Source: Xanthostigma xanthostigma (lineage: Eukaryota; Arthropoda; Insecta; Raphidioptera; Raphidiidae). From it: a DNA stretch of 64,000 bases. The stretch lies in the NCBI GenBank assembly GCA_963575645.1, contig OY754476.1:7998001-8062000 (forward strand), given 5' to 3'. Positions 1 through 11,900 of the stretch are shown here, one piece after another. How positions within the stretch are numbered: the first letter of the stretch is position 1; each line of letters starts with the position of its first letter. Below the pieces are notes generated by a model. It worked only from the letters and a program-made list of their open reading frames with translations, ran no database searches and was not told the DNA's origin. Both the position numbers and the translations under genes were made by a program.

Positions 1-280
1 TTACACTAATCAGCTATGCCTGGTGTATAGTAAACCTTCCGTTTCTTCAAAACCATCGTTTTCTGATAATTTTTTTGCTCTACTCTGCGAGAGTATAAGG
101 GTAACGTGATAACAATTGAGAGGTAACAGCAGGTAAGAGTCTTACCGTAAGACCGTTGCTGCTCTCGACTATATGCTATAGCTTTGTAAATATTTAATAT
201 TGCGGTCTAAAATTTTTACAGTATTTTCTCAATATATTATACTTACTAAAAATGTTCAAAAAATAAATTCGTTAAGCCAC

Positions 281-403
281 AAAACAATGCAAAGTCAACG
301 CATGCGCACAAAACCGATACAAAACAGTTTCGTTTTAGCTACTGCGCATGACTCTGACGATAACATTACCGTTCGCAGAGAGGTTGGGACATAGCTATAA
401 CTA
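281..403. mobile_element. Remnant of the TTCCAAGCAGCC fold-back family
   Basis: The stretch contains a TAGCTACTGCGCATGAC block and a GATAACATTACCGTTCGCAG block. These resemble the interior and right end of the fold-back elements at 11897, 20550 and 35770. No matching left terminus was found, so this is a weak, partial copy in the intron of the CACHD1-like gene. Confidence 0.3.
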
Positions 404-417
404 AAACAAATACATAC

Positions 418-1480
418 CAACTGATTTAGCTAAATACAACTGGTGACTGCTAAGTGAATTACCATGATCTAGCAATATTAATATATTTTTTTGACCATAA
501 TTTATTCTAGATATGTATTCGTGCCTAAAAAAAAAAAAAACAGTTTTTGAACTAGATTTAAAACATATGAAATAACAAATGACATACCACATAACTGTGT
601 TGTCATAGATTGTACAGTCAGCTTCGTGTGAGGGCACGCTAGAAGCAACATCAAAGGAAGACAAATAATACATTTGTTTTATACCTGCACCTCCCTGGGA
701 AGCACTCGTTATGTACTTAGAAAATACTAAAAAAAAAAACAATTAATATCAGTACATATAGTCTTCCACACATATTCTCATTTACAATTATTATGCACTA
801 CCTTGTGACAAATTAAATGACGGATTTTCATTTGTAAGCAACGATGAATAACTAACAAAAGCTTTACTATTATTGTTATTATACAATTTATTATATGCAT
901 TCCACAAATAAGTAGAAGGCACATGTGGGCATGGATACAGTGTAGAAAGTATTTTGTCACTCTGAGCTACATCACCACTGTGTTGTTCAATTACTTCTTT
1001 ACTTTTATATAAAATTTCAAGGGCTTCTGTTAATTTCATTGAGAGTTTGTTGACAATGTCTGATATTTTTTTCTTATTGTCTTCAACAGTAGGTGTATAC
1101 TTCAAAGAATCATAGATTTCCTGAAATAAAATACTGTTTTTTAAGTGGCCAAAAAAGAATAGATTTTTATAAGTCGACATTCAAAATCGATTGATTGTTA
1201 AATTCTATCCGTTCCATACCTGCATGACAGGTACTCCGAGTTCTCGATTGCTGACATCCCTAAGTGTAGTTCCAACACAAATAGCAAAGTCTTTCAAGTA
1301 TAATCCTTGTACAATTGATTCAATAGGCACTTGATTTTGAGCATTTTTGTTTTTTACAAGCGTTGTTTTATACGTATTTTGAAAAGACACGTGCGTATTA
1401 TTGAAAGAAAAGCCGCTTATAAAAATAACACACCAAATAAAATTAAAATAGATGGATAAACAAATTTTGACAGAAAGCAT
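418..1480 (-). CDS. CACHD1-like VWA and Cache domain protein, 5' part (partial)
   Basis: Four exons can be joined on the minus strand: 1220-1480, 802-1120, 588-684 and 418-524, all with GT/AG ends and compatible phases (0, 1, 2, 1). They give 261 residues before the gene leaves the window. The start ATG at 1480 opens a hydrophobic signal peptide (first ~26 residues). The segment with RELGVPVMQ followed by EIYDSLKY matches the conserved N-terminal stretch of CACHD1 (an alpha2delta-related calcium-channel modulator). The block around ILILLDHGNSLSSHQLYLAK is the start of its von Willebrand factor A domain. The family is a single-pass surface protein of over 1000 residues, so most of the gene lies beyond the left edge. 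The alternative, a true alpha2delta subunit, is less likely because the pre-VWA sequence fits CACHD1 better. Exon joins are inferred. Confidence 0.82.
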
Positions 1481-1863
1481 TTCTAGAGATTTTTACAAAG
1501 GTTAGTAAATAATAAACAAACAACAAAACCATCGTAAGTTGACGATACTTCACAATTATTGTTTAATTAAACAAACATTTAAGCAATTAACAGTTTCACG
1601 TATTAATTTACAAATTTAAAATATAATAAAACACTGTAATATAAACAAATCACGGCCATATTTCCAATTTTTTATACCATTCTATGTCTGCGGCCCATGG
1701 ACATAATGCTGCGGCCAAATCATAGATGGGGTAAATGGTAACTATCAAATGTTAATGCTTTGTGCGCTAGAGAGAGATAACCTAAAAACTATCACAAGTT
1801 GGCTGAAATTTGATTTTATACGAATGAAATTTGGCATCTGATGTAACCGCAACCTAAATGTTA

Positions 1864-2070
1864 GGCCTAGTTTATATGGGAGGCGTTCAACGCGCGTTGG
1901 CCCAACGCGCGTTTACAGTTTCTATACAATTGTATAGAACTGTTTATATAACGCGCGTTCAACGCGCCACCAACGCGCGTTATCATATAAACAGTTCTAT
2001 ACAATTGTATAGAAACTGTAAACGCGCGTTGAGTCAACGCGCGTTGAACGCCTCTCATATAAACTAGGCC
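1864..2070. mobile_element. 207-bp palindromic MITE with CGCG subterminal repeats
   Basis: The ends GGCCTAGTTTATAT and ATATAAACTAGGCC are exact inverted copies, and pairing continues almost to the centre. Inside are about seven copies of an AACGCGCGTT-like motif and an inverted pair of CTATACAATTGTATAG. Flanks are TTA on the left and TAA on the right, so a TA duplication is possible but cannot be told from extension of the palindrome. Apparent ORFs on both strands are by-products of the symmetry. A shortened relative is at 55035. Confidence 0.85.
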
Positions 2071-2197
2071 TAAGCGCTATCGTTCATATCTGTGCTTAGT
2101 GCTAATTGTGTAAAATTCAGATGACATTAATAAGCACAGAAATAAAACTTTTGAAAAAGGTCAAATAAATTACAAACAATCTTTTCAAAATACTGCT

Positions 2198-2203
2198 TTT
2201 ATT
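2198..2203 (-). promoter_or_regulatory. Candidate poly(A) signal of the LAP gene
   Basis: AATAAA on the minus strand, about 185 nt past the LAP stop codon. It is the best placed hexamer, but many AT-rich hexamers exist here. Confidence 0.45.
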
Positions 2204-2387
2204 ACATAATAATAATAAATAAATGTTATCGGTAAAAAATGCATAAAAATATACATGTAAATTTAACATACAAAAGTAAAAAATATTTTAGTTAGTAACT
2301 TTTTTTGAGACAATGGAAAAAACCATTTGAAATTATTTTTTATTTTAGTCCAGATCAAATATTCTTCAATGAAATACGTTTTCATGG

Positions 2388-5300
2388 TCAACTACTTCTT
2401 GAAATCATCATATTTACAATTGGTCCCGTATTTTGAAGTATTTCTAACACTTCTCCGAGTTTTAATTTATTTAAACTGAAGTTATCGACTTCTAATATTT
2501 TATCATTTATTCGAAGATGACTACTTGCTGGTCCAGTTGCTTCCACACCACTGACAAAAAATCCCTGAAAATATACGGCATATTTACACTACGATGTAGA
2601 ATATTTTGATACTTTTTCTGCATAATACATTTTTTTTTAAAGTTATATCCAATAATGGGGGGTTGTTGCTCCACCGTACGGTATCTGGCCAGTATCAATA
2701 AATATCAAACCTGGGCCTAAGCAATATCATACACTATCCACGAACAAAAGTGGGATTTGACTCAACAATTGTCTGACCCAAAGGCCAACACCTGCCTAAT
2801 AATTTTTTGTTTATGAAATATTATAAACAATTAACCGTTAGCTTTAAGCATAGTACAACGAATAAATATAACCTAAACCGTATTTACAAATAAGCTTATC
2901 TATTACCCAACGCAACGCAATAGTAGCATAAAAAAACATGCTTTTAATACACCTGTAACACTACAGGCAATCGAACGACAATTATCGCCTACATCAAACA
3001 CGATTGCGATTGGCTGTCTCAAGGTCAAAGAAATTGCTGACCGAACGTCAAAGTGCCAACAGAGAACTGGTTCGACTAGACATATTAATTCTACTACAGC
3101 TTTAAGCACGTATACCAACTATGACTCTATAATACTTACATAATTAGGCTTCTCCACGATGGTAAATCCTAATGTGTGAGTTTTCTGGATTTTCACCTGT
3201 ACTACAGTCGCATTTTTATGCTGGCCAAACATCCACTTCAATTGTCCTTTCCGAAATGAAGGTTTATAACAATTTGTTACTGCGTTTTCTACTGCATTAT
3301 AATTATTCCTATTCGCAGTCATATTATAATTATTATCTGATTGTGGCTGTTCGTTTGTAACTGGCATTTTATTTATTATGTTATTTTTAAACGAATTTAA
3401 TGTATCGTTCACATTTTCATCAACTTTATTTGTTCTACTATACTCACAGTTATAATCTGTTTGTGGCATATCTTGTTGAATTTTACTAGTCATTTCTGTA
3501 AACCCTAATCGGTGAGGTTTTTTAAATTCATTTAATTTTAAAGGCACGTTTTTTGTGGGCGATCTATCGGTGTATTTTTCACTTTGTACACTCGATCTGA
3601 TTTGATCACGGGTATAATTTACGTTCTGGATTTGATCGTTATATTTTGCCGATTGACCTTGCAAACTATGTGTTGGTGAATAATGATTTTGAGAACTTTT
3701 AATGTTCCGATCGACGTGATTCATGGGAGAATAACTATCGTTAGATTCGTCCTGATTTATATTTTGTAGGGCCGGTCGTTGAGGAGTCGGTGCTAAAATG
3801 TTTTGACCGACAGACGGTATATCGGTTATAAACGTCGGAGGTGTTTCTAAATTCCGTATATCTGACGAAGCGTCGGGATTGTTGATTTCTTTTATACGTT
3901 CATCGATATCTTTCTCGTCATCTTTTACACTCAATCTATTATCGTAGTCACAAATTTTAGGCTGATCGTTTGTGGGAATATCTATCGACACCGTATCACT
4001 CGTAATCTGAGATAATTCCGACGGCACTCTCATAGTTAATAATTTTTTATCGTTGCTAAAAGTATCCGATTTTATGTTATTAAAATATTTTGCTTGCAAT
4101 GAATAAGCAGCTGCTATATGATAAGGTGGCGGTTGTGATGGAACTGTCTGTATTTCAGTGCTCGAACAAATACTCGATCTTTGACAGCTATCGACAGCAG
4201 GTCCGGGTCCTACATATTGCACATCGCTCAAACGTGATGAATACGGCTCATTATTTATTGTCTTTTCTGGAGCATTATAAGTTCTGATATATTTTGCTTC
4301 TCTAATGGCCGGTGATGATTTATAAGCTATTACTGGTTTTTGTGAAATGGTATTTTGTTCTTCACTTTTTTCATAATGAGATCCGTCTATTTCGTCTGAC
4401 ATGTTGTTATGAATTGAATTGGAAAATTCGCCACTGACTCTTTCACAAGGTGTTGTTTTATTCCAATATAGAAAAGAAGCATTGCCTTCTTTGTCATATG
4501 TACCATTCTTATCAGAATATATTTCTGACTGATTGTCGAATAATGTCTGCAAAACAGAGTCATCATCAAATTGGCTTATATTTTGATAATGGTAATCAAC
4601 TCCACCAGAACCGATACTGGGCTTTTGAGTAACTTTAGCTTCTTTTATTTGAATTGGATTTTGAGGCGACTGTAAAGATGATTCAGTTTGTCGATATTCC
4701 TAAACACAAAATATTGTCTTTTTTAACAGCTAGCTACTTTTTTACATTTAATTTCTTGATGGATTTCATACAAACAATAAGTACCTGATCTGAGCACGAC
4801 AAAGAAACGCCTCGTTGTAGAGAGCGTGCATGTTTAGCCAGCGCTCTGAGCTCTTTTGGGTAAGGAGTAGGAGCTCGCGATAACCTATGAGGACGATCTA
4901 AAGCACCTTCGTCGGGTGCAAAATAAATATGTCTTCGGCATCCTCTCAAAAAACTCTCTTCGCCATTCGGTTGTGTTCGATCGTTGTTTGAATAAACTGT
5001 CAAAAATTGAATGTTAATTTTTTAATAATAAAAAGAAATAATTTTATACTTTTTCCATATTCTATAGCTTAATAATTGTAAATTACCAGGTCTAACTTTC
5101 TGACCGATCTGCGGTAACATGAAACATGTTAGGAACATTCGACCTGCTTCCAAATGATATTCTTGCTGAAGTGGTACAAGAGGTTGACTTTGATTGTCGG
5201 ACAGCCACAGCGCAGCAAGCTGTCCCAATTTCAACAGTGACACTGGCAATTCTTGTAGTTTATTTCCAACGAGATTCAACACTCTTAAATTGCTTAAATG

Positions 5301-7780
5301 ACCTATTTCAGCCGGAACGGATGTTAAGTTGTTTCCACGTAAACTTAAAATACACAATGAAGTGCAACTACCCAATTCTGAAAAACAACAATACATTTAA
5401 AAATTGACCGTATTATAAATATTGTCAATTATCGGAAATATTGCAGTTTGCACATTCCAAACCCAAAATGGAGATAAGTTTGACATACCTACAATGTACC
5501 CAACTTCACTCTAGTCTGTATTGTCTCTACTCTGATTTGATATTTATCAAAAATTAGATTCTGGCATAATGATTTTTATATGACGTTTGGAAAAATAATG
5601 TATTATCTATATAACTATCGCATTCTTACTGAATCGAGGTACTGCCATGCGAATGTCCGGTGGCAGTAGCTGTCCACGGTCACGACAGCAGCTCGCACTA
5701 TGTAACCGAGTGTTCAGAGTGAAGAGACGCAGATTACATTAGAGTGAAGTTGACTAGATTGTAGATATGTTAAACTTATCGCCATTTCGGTCTCGGGACA
5801 TGTAAACTGCAGGATTGCACAATTATCTACCTGATGGCACACTCGTTAAAAAATTTTCATCCACTGATAATATTTGCAATTTCCTGAGAAGTCCGATGGA
5901 TTCTGGTAATTGTCTAATATCATTATGTGTTAACATCAATTCCTCTAAATTAACTAATTTCCCGATACCGTCTGGCAAACTCTGTATTTGATTTTCCTCT
6001 AATTTTAAACCTATTAAATTTTTCATATTACCAATAGTTGACGGGATTTCTGTCAACTCATTATTTGACAGACAAAATTCAACAACTTTCGTCCAGTAGC
6101 CAATATCACGCGGAAGATATTCTAAATTATTATTACTTGCATCAAAATGAACTAGTTTACGCAACTGTCCAATGTCTGGGGACAGTCTTCTAATTCGATT
6201 TGTATCAATCCAGAGTTCTGTTAAATTTTGAAGACTCGTCACCACCTCTGGCTGCAATAAAGAAAAACCAACAATATACAGTGTGTTCACCGATAGTGGT
6301 AACAGCGAATAATTCATATATCCTACTAAATACAAAAAAAGTTTGAATAATTTTTCATTCAACTCAAAACTTACTATTGGAAACAGCCGAGGTATATTTT
6401 TTTATACTTCAAACTCAACTGGATGTATAAATGCATTTTTTTTTTTCAAATAGTAACACGTACTTTTTTACATTTTCGAAATCAACGTAGTTTGAAAAAC
6501 GTGGTTGTTCTCTATAAATTCATATAAAATTTCCATAAGATTGCATAAGAAAATATTCGAGAAAAACGTTATCAATTTAATAATGAAACACACAGTAATA
6601 ATTATTTTTCACAGCACTCCACACATTGTAAATATTATTAATAATTATTACTGTTCGTTTAATTAATAAATCGATAACGTTTCTTTCGAATATTCTCTTA
6701 TGTCACCTTATTAATTATAGAAAACTTGAAAATGTAAAAAAAGTATGTTGCCATTTGAAAAAAAATGCATGCATACTTCTGGTTGAGTTTGACATACAAA
6801 AAAAAATCTCAGCAGTTTCCGAGTTGGATAAAAAGCTATTCAAACTTTTCATTGCATCTAGTAGTATACAAGAATTATTCACTGTTGCTACTATCGAAGA
6901 GCACGCTACATTTATTTCAGCTAAATTTTTTTGTTCGAAATATTATATCTTTTTAACTACCTGTGAAGTAATTTCCACAAATACAGCTGCTTTTAATAAA
7001 AAATAGCATAAAAATCAATTGAATAAAGACAAATCATTTTCAGAAATAAAATCAGTAAACCTTACCAATTCTGTAAAATCATTTTGACCAATATCAAGTC
7101 GTGTAAGATTTACTAATCGTGACATAGATTTTGGTAAAGTGATCAAATTATTTTCTCGTAATTCTAAAATTTTCAAATTAACCAATCGACCAAAATTTGC
7201 AGGCAAAAATTCCAAATAAACATCATTTAAATGTAGTTCGACGAGTGATAAAATGTTGGTCACAGGATCTGGCAATTTTTCCAATGGATTTAAACTTAAA
7301 TTCAAATGTGTTAGCCGGGTGCAACTTTTTATTGTGTCAGGAAGAGTTGATATAGCTGAAAAAAAGTATATATTAACAACTATACAATATAAATATTTTG
7401 TTATTGGCAAACAAATCTTACAGTTTTTACTGATATCCAAAATTTGTAAGCTTTCATAACTGGATACGGCCGGTGGTATGAAGCTAATTTCATTATCACT
7501 TAAATTAAGACTTTTCAGTCCATGACAATGAAAAAGTTGACGAGGTAGCTCCGAAATCTATAATTTAAAAATTGAAAGTAGTACAACGATAATTTAAAAA
7601 CAGTTTAAAATACAGTGAGACAAAATATACCCTATTCGAGTCAAGATACAGGTCTTCAAGAGTCCGTTCAAACATAAAAACTTCTGTTGGTACATCCGTC
7701 AAAAGAGAATGATTATAATCGAGGCATATTATTTCTTCTGTATTTGATTCTTTGCACTGACCACAAACCCACCACGGCAT
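2388..7780 (-). CDS. Lap1: LAP-family LRR and PDZ scaffold protein (Erbin/Lap1/densin-like)
   Basis: Eight exons join in frame: 7631-7780, 7422-7557, 7066-7355, 5831-6251, 5087-5377, 4785-4996, 3140-4699 and 2388-2564, totalling 3237 nt or 1078 residues. Residues ~40-410 are about sixteen leucine-rich repeats starting after the LAP-typical MPWWVCGQC opening. A post-LRR block (NQSQPLVPLQ, then LTCFMLPQ) and a TPYPKELRALAK motif near residue 480 are LAP-specific. Residues ~500-995 are a low-complexity polar linker in one 1.56-kb exon. Residues ~998-1078 form one PDZ domain, whose carboxylate loop reads TLGF and whose second half (GFFVSGVEATGPAS) is on the last exon. LAP proteins organise basolateral or synaptic membrane complexes through LRR and PDZ contacts. 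The single PDZ suits Lap1/Erbin rather than Scribble, which has four. The start is the only ATG giving the family N-terminus. Confidence 0.93.
2643..2805 (-). mobile_element. Decayed tRNA-derived SINE copy
   Basis: It shares GGTATCTGGCCAGTAT and the following AATATCAAA/GGGTCTAA-like blocks with the better preserved SINE at 11355-11579, in the same orientation. The tRNA-like head is degraded. It lies in intron 7 of the LAP gene. Confidence 0.6.
5442..5811. mobile_element. MITE with ~75-bp terminal inverted repeats in LAP intron 4
   Basis: The left end (TTTGCACATTCC, GATAAGTTTGACATAC, CAACTTCACTCTA) reappears inverted at the right end with a few substitutions. No transposase or clear target duplication was seen. 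The element ends only about 20 nt from the exon 4 splice donor, whose last coding base is 5831. Confidence 0.75.
6279..6906. mobile_element. Mariner-like MITE in LAP intron 3
   Basis: The left terminus CAGTGTGTTCACCGATAGTG is preceded by TA, and a degenerate inverted copy ends near 6906 followed by TA. The interior holds a second inverted pair around GAAAATATTCGAGAAAAACG. A second copy of the family is at 35124-35704. It begins only about 28 nt upstream, in gene orientation, of the exon 4 acceptor. Confidence 0.75.
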
Positions 7781-8916
7781 ACTGTAGTCTTATTATATTC
7801 CGCTACCTTGGTGAACTTCTTACATGTTTTCTTACGAATACACTTAACGTGAATAGACACTAAAAAACCCTTCCTTTCATTTTTGTTTTCAAATTTAATG
7901 AATAGGCTTTAGCATTTTATTCGTATAAATTTGAACACAATTTCCATAAATATCTTATTGACGAATTCCGTGAAAGTGGGCTCCCAAATATATAACACTT
8001 TTTAATTACATACTCTCAAGTTAACACAAACAAAGTGACGACTGTAAACAACATCAACAACTTTAAAGGCTGTGTTTCATTAAATTAAAGTAAAAAACAT
8101 CAGCTACTACCTAAATATTATACAAAATTTTTATAAATTCTACGCCTTTCCGTCATCACTCACAACCTAAACAGTAAACCAGAGACAAATCAGTAAACAC
8201 TGATGGTGATGGACGTCGCTTCAACGAACTCAGAGACAATACAAACGAACTAATTAAATTAACTTATAAATCGTTCGTCAATGAAGTTTCTGTTTTTAGA
8301 TTTATCACTTCCAGGAGTGCTTTTGAACTGTGGAATTACCTAGTTGGCGATACCTAATAGGTAATTCATCTGTCATTAACAAAACGCAAAGCACTCCTTC
8401 AACTAATAGCTGATAGATCAATTATTTTTGCCTTCAACGAACGAAACGAAGTCGACACTATACACGAACCACAGCGACAGTTGTTAATTCAGGACATATG
8501 TCAAATAATACCAAGGAAAAATGTTAATTCATACAAACGACTAGCAATCTGATATGATTATTATTGAAAAGTAACGAAATACAAACACTTTTTCGCAACA
8601 GTTGCGTCTTGCGTTCTTTATAGTAAAACAAACTGATTTTTCAACTAGTTGACGTGGCACAGTAAATAATTGTTAACAGTTCGTTTCATTAATGCTACAA
8701 TCATTAACGACCCACCACTAATAAATATCAACTCTCCAAAGTAAAAGCTCTATGGTGCCAGGACGTTCGATTTTGAATCGAGTAGTGCTTAATCTGTTAA
8801 AGCGTATGCCAACCTATCAAATATTAAAAACAAATTGGCAGAACTGAATGAGTTGTAGGCAACACTTGTACAATAATTTGCTCGTAAGAAGTTGAAGGAA
8901 TGGATAACTACAGAAA
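7781..8916. promoter_or_regulatory. Head-to-head intergenic interval, presumed promoters of LAP and RLF-like genes
   Basis: The two start codons face away from each other across 1136 bp with no coding exon between them. The interval must hold the 5' UTRs and promoters of both genes, or a shared one. No TATA box or initiator could be singled out. A short inverted pair around TAGGTAATTC and GAATTACCTA lies near 8332-8366. Confidence 0.5.
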
Positions 8917-11900
8917 ATGTCTACGAAGTTAGAAGATTTTATTAACAAACCCAATGATTCGTGTGTTTTGGCACTCGTTGAGGTGAGTGGTGAATGTTTG
9001 CATAGTTGCTTTGTGTATTTTGCTTTTTGAAATGTCCTAGTGCTTTAAAATGTACAACCTGCGCGTTATTAAATCCCGTAGCATTTATGTGTACTAGGCG
9101 CCATGTTTTCATTTTATCTGACAAATCGTAAATAGTTATAAGTTTCAAAAGTGATTCTGTGTATAATAAATCTCAAAAATTTAAAATGCTTCGTCTTATA
9201 TACAGTATGTATTTATTCTATTTATTGTCATTCATAGTTAATTGCAATTTTTTTTTAATGACAGTTGTCAACTGTTTAAAGTGCTACTTACTGAGAGTTT
9301 TAATACTACAAATTATTTGTTTATATTTCTGTGTAATTTTGTGCCCGTTAAGCACTTGTCAAATTTTGTGTTAATAAATCTAAATGGGCGTTCCAAACGT
9401 CAGATTTCAATTGTTTGCTAACATTTATTGAATTACCTTCATTTTTATTTCATTATTATTATTATTATTATTATGTATTTTGTAAACAATAAATGAAGTA
9501 CATGATAAACTGTATATGATTAATGTTTCATATAAGAAACTTTATAATTCTACTATAAAATTTTAAAATCGTTCAATTTTGTTATATTATCAACGTGTAA
9601 AGATTAAAATTGTATATTGCCATATTAACAAGAACAATGTAAAGCTGATTATTGATGTATAGTAATAAACAACATTTATTAATTTAAATTGACATAAAAT
9701 TGTAAACTTAAATCATTTTCTTTCTTAGAAAACATCGTATTTTTACATATTTGTTGTCAGCGTAAATTCGCGATTTTTTTTAAGTGATCCAGTTTCTTGT
9801 TGATTAAATTTTATGCATGTAAATTTTTTAAAGTATTCTCTTAATGTTGCAATGAAGTAATGTTACAAATCGTCGGTCTAATTTTAAAACCCCGTAAGTC
9901 AATTTTGGTTATTTTTTACGAGGTTTTACAGAAGTGTAGGTACTAAAATCCTAAAGCACTATAGCCTAAAATCATAATTTCATAAAATTTTTACTTACGA
10001 GGTTTTAAAATTAGACCGACGAAATATAAATTCAAGCTATCCGGTGTTTTGTTTTCTCATATTATATAACTTTTTTAATAATGGCCATGTTTAGACTCTT
10101 GACATCGGTGTCAGGAGTTGTTTTAAATTTTTTCGAACGGGTTACTTAGTTCATTATCAATTGTTTAATGTCAAAACACTTTTGTGCACGCCGTTCTAAT
10201 AATAAATCAGTGAATAATCCAGTTTCTAAACTTCGTTTTGGCTAGTGTCATCAAAGAAATTAATTCAGTCCTTACTTACGACATTCAGTAAGTAAAACAG
10301 GAAAACTTAACTACGGTCGTATAGACAGATATAGGCACTAGTGATAGAAGTGTCAATATCAATATATATGCATATGTTACCGGATAAGTCCGTTATGAAG
10401 TCATTCCTAGGTTTGCCTAGGCAAAGTCCGCATTGTCGGGCCACTTTAGGCAAAGTCAGAAATTATTCGATATTTCGGATTTTGCCTACACTGTGGTACG
10501 ACAATCTTAGGTTTGCTAGATGTGTAGCAGGCAAACTACGAAATAAGTTGATATTCCGATTCCAGGCGACGTCACTGAATTCTCATTCTGCATAGCAAAA
10601 AACGTCAGGAAAAGTTAACAGACTGTGTTTGGAATAAATTAATTAGGTGAAATTTGGCTCTTTTCTTTCTTCCCTCCATATAACGAAAAAAAATGCTCGG
10701 TCCCTTGAGTATCGTTATAAAGAGGTTGCACTGTACCTTGTCTTGGATTTTTGAAGTAAAACTTCTTGAGGTGCGACTTGAAAGTAAATCAGATCGTTTT
10801 TCGCACGGGAGTAATGTGTTTACGCAGTTTCTGCTATTTAAAGGCATCGACTGACAGATGACGGCATCAAAACGAATGAACGAATGGCCAAACATAGCTA
10901 CGGACACCAATTTTGTGATCGATTTCCGCTATTTTAAGGCATCCATTGACAGATGGCGTCATCAAATTGCATCTGTAGGAACCATATTGAACTAAAGGTG
11001 AAACATAGCTACGGGCTCAAACAAATTTTGCGTTTGGCCGAAACGCTAGCGCAGGCTGACGAAACACATAATTATATTTATAAAAATTAATATTTACTAT
11101 ATCGACCAATATCGGTTATCGGCCTTTGGGCCGATATATGTACTGCAATATCGGTATATCGGCCTGATAATAATACAACTTTCTTAATACTTAGTTTAAG
11201 TAAATAGAACACCAAACAAGTTTTTTTGAGATTGTTAAAAAGCGTCATCGAATTTTGATATAAACTGCCTCAGAAGAAAGTCAGCCATAACTTTTAGAGG
11301 TTAATTTCGACGCCATTTCACAATGCTTACGGTATGGTTCCAATCATTTTTTTAAAGGTATATCCAATTGTATATATCCACATATATAGAGCATATGCAC
11401 ATATACAAGAGAATATCACTTGGGGATGGCACTACCTCTTGGTATCTGGCCAGTATATTTAAATATCAAAGCTGGGTCTAAACGACAAACACAAAATATC
11501 CATGAGCAGAGGAGGGATTCGAACCCACGACAGTACGATCCAAAGACCAGCACGCTGATCATTACACCACGCTGTCCTCAATTATATTTTTAATTGTTAG
11601 GTCGTTTTTAAGTGACTTTAAAAAAGACGTATAATTCATATATTATGTTACCTCATGATATCTCCAGCGTTTGTGAACCGATTTTGATTATTCTTTTTCT
11701 ATTGAATAGGAATTACCTTCAGGGAGCTTCCACATAAATTATACTTTAATCGATTCAGTAGTTTTTTTTTTCAGTTTGGTAATCAAAATTAAGGATGAAA
11801 GGGATAATACAAACTGTATTGTAAAGCAACGTAATGTAAAACTATTTTTTTATACCACTCTGTATTATGGGTTACATGAATATTTATTCAGCTATAAAAG

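Larger units (their letters stand above)
1481..2387. other. Intergenic DNA between CACHD1-like start and LAP stop
   Basis: AT-rich DNA with no supported coding exon. It must hold the CACHD1-like promoter (reading left from about 1490) and the LAP 3' UTR (2387 downwards). Its centre is taken up by the palindromic element at 1864-2070. Confidence 0.6.

Noticed and set aside
1858-2067. Similar ~65-aa ORFs on both strands
   Set aside because: They arise from the palindrome itself; the DNA is a MITE without coding function.
6755-7006. 83-aa ORF in LAP intron 3
   Set aside because: It lies mostly inside the right half of the mariner-like MITE and is not flanked by usable splice sites.
11503-11579. 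tRNA gene on the minus strand
   Set aside because: It has a B box and tRNA-like head, but the acceptor stem is imperfect, it runs into a repeat body, and a second diverged copy exists at 2643. It is a SINE head.
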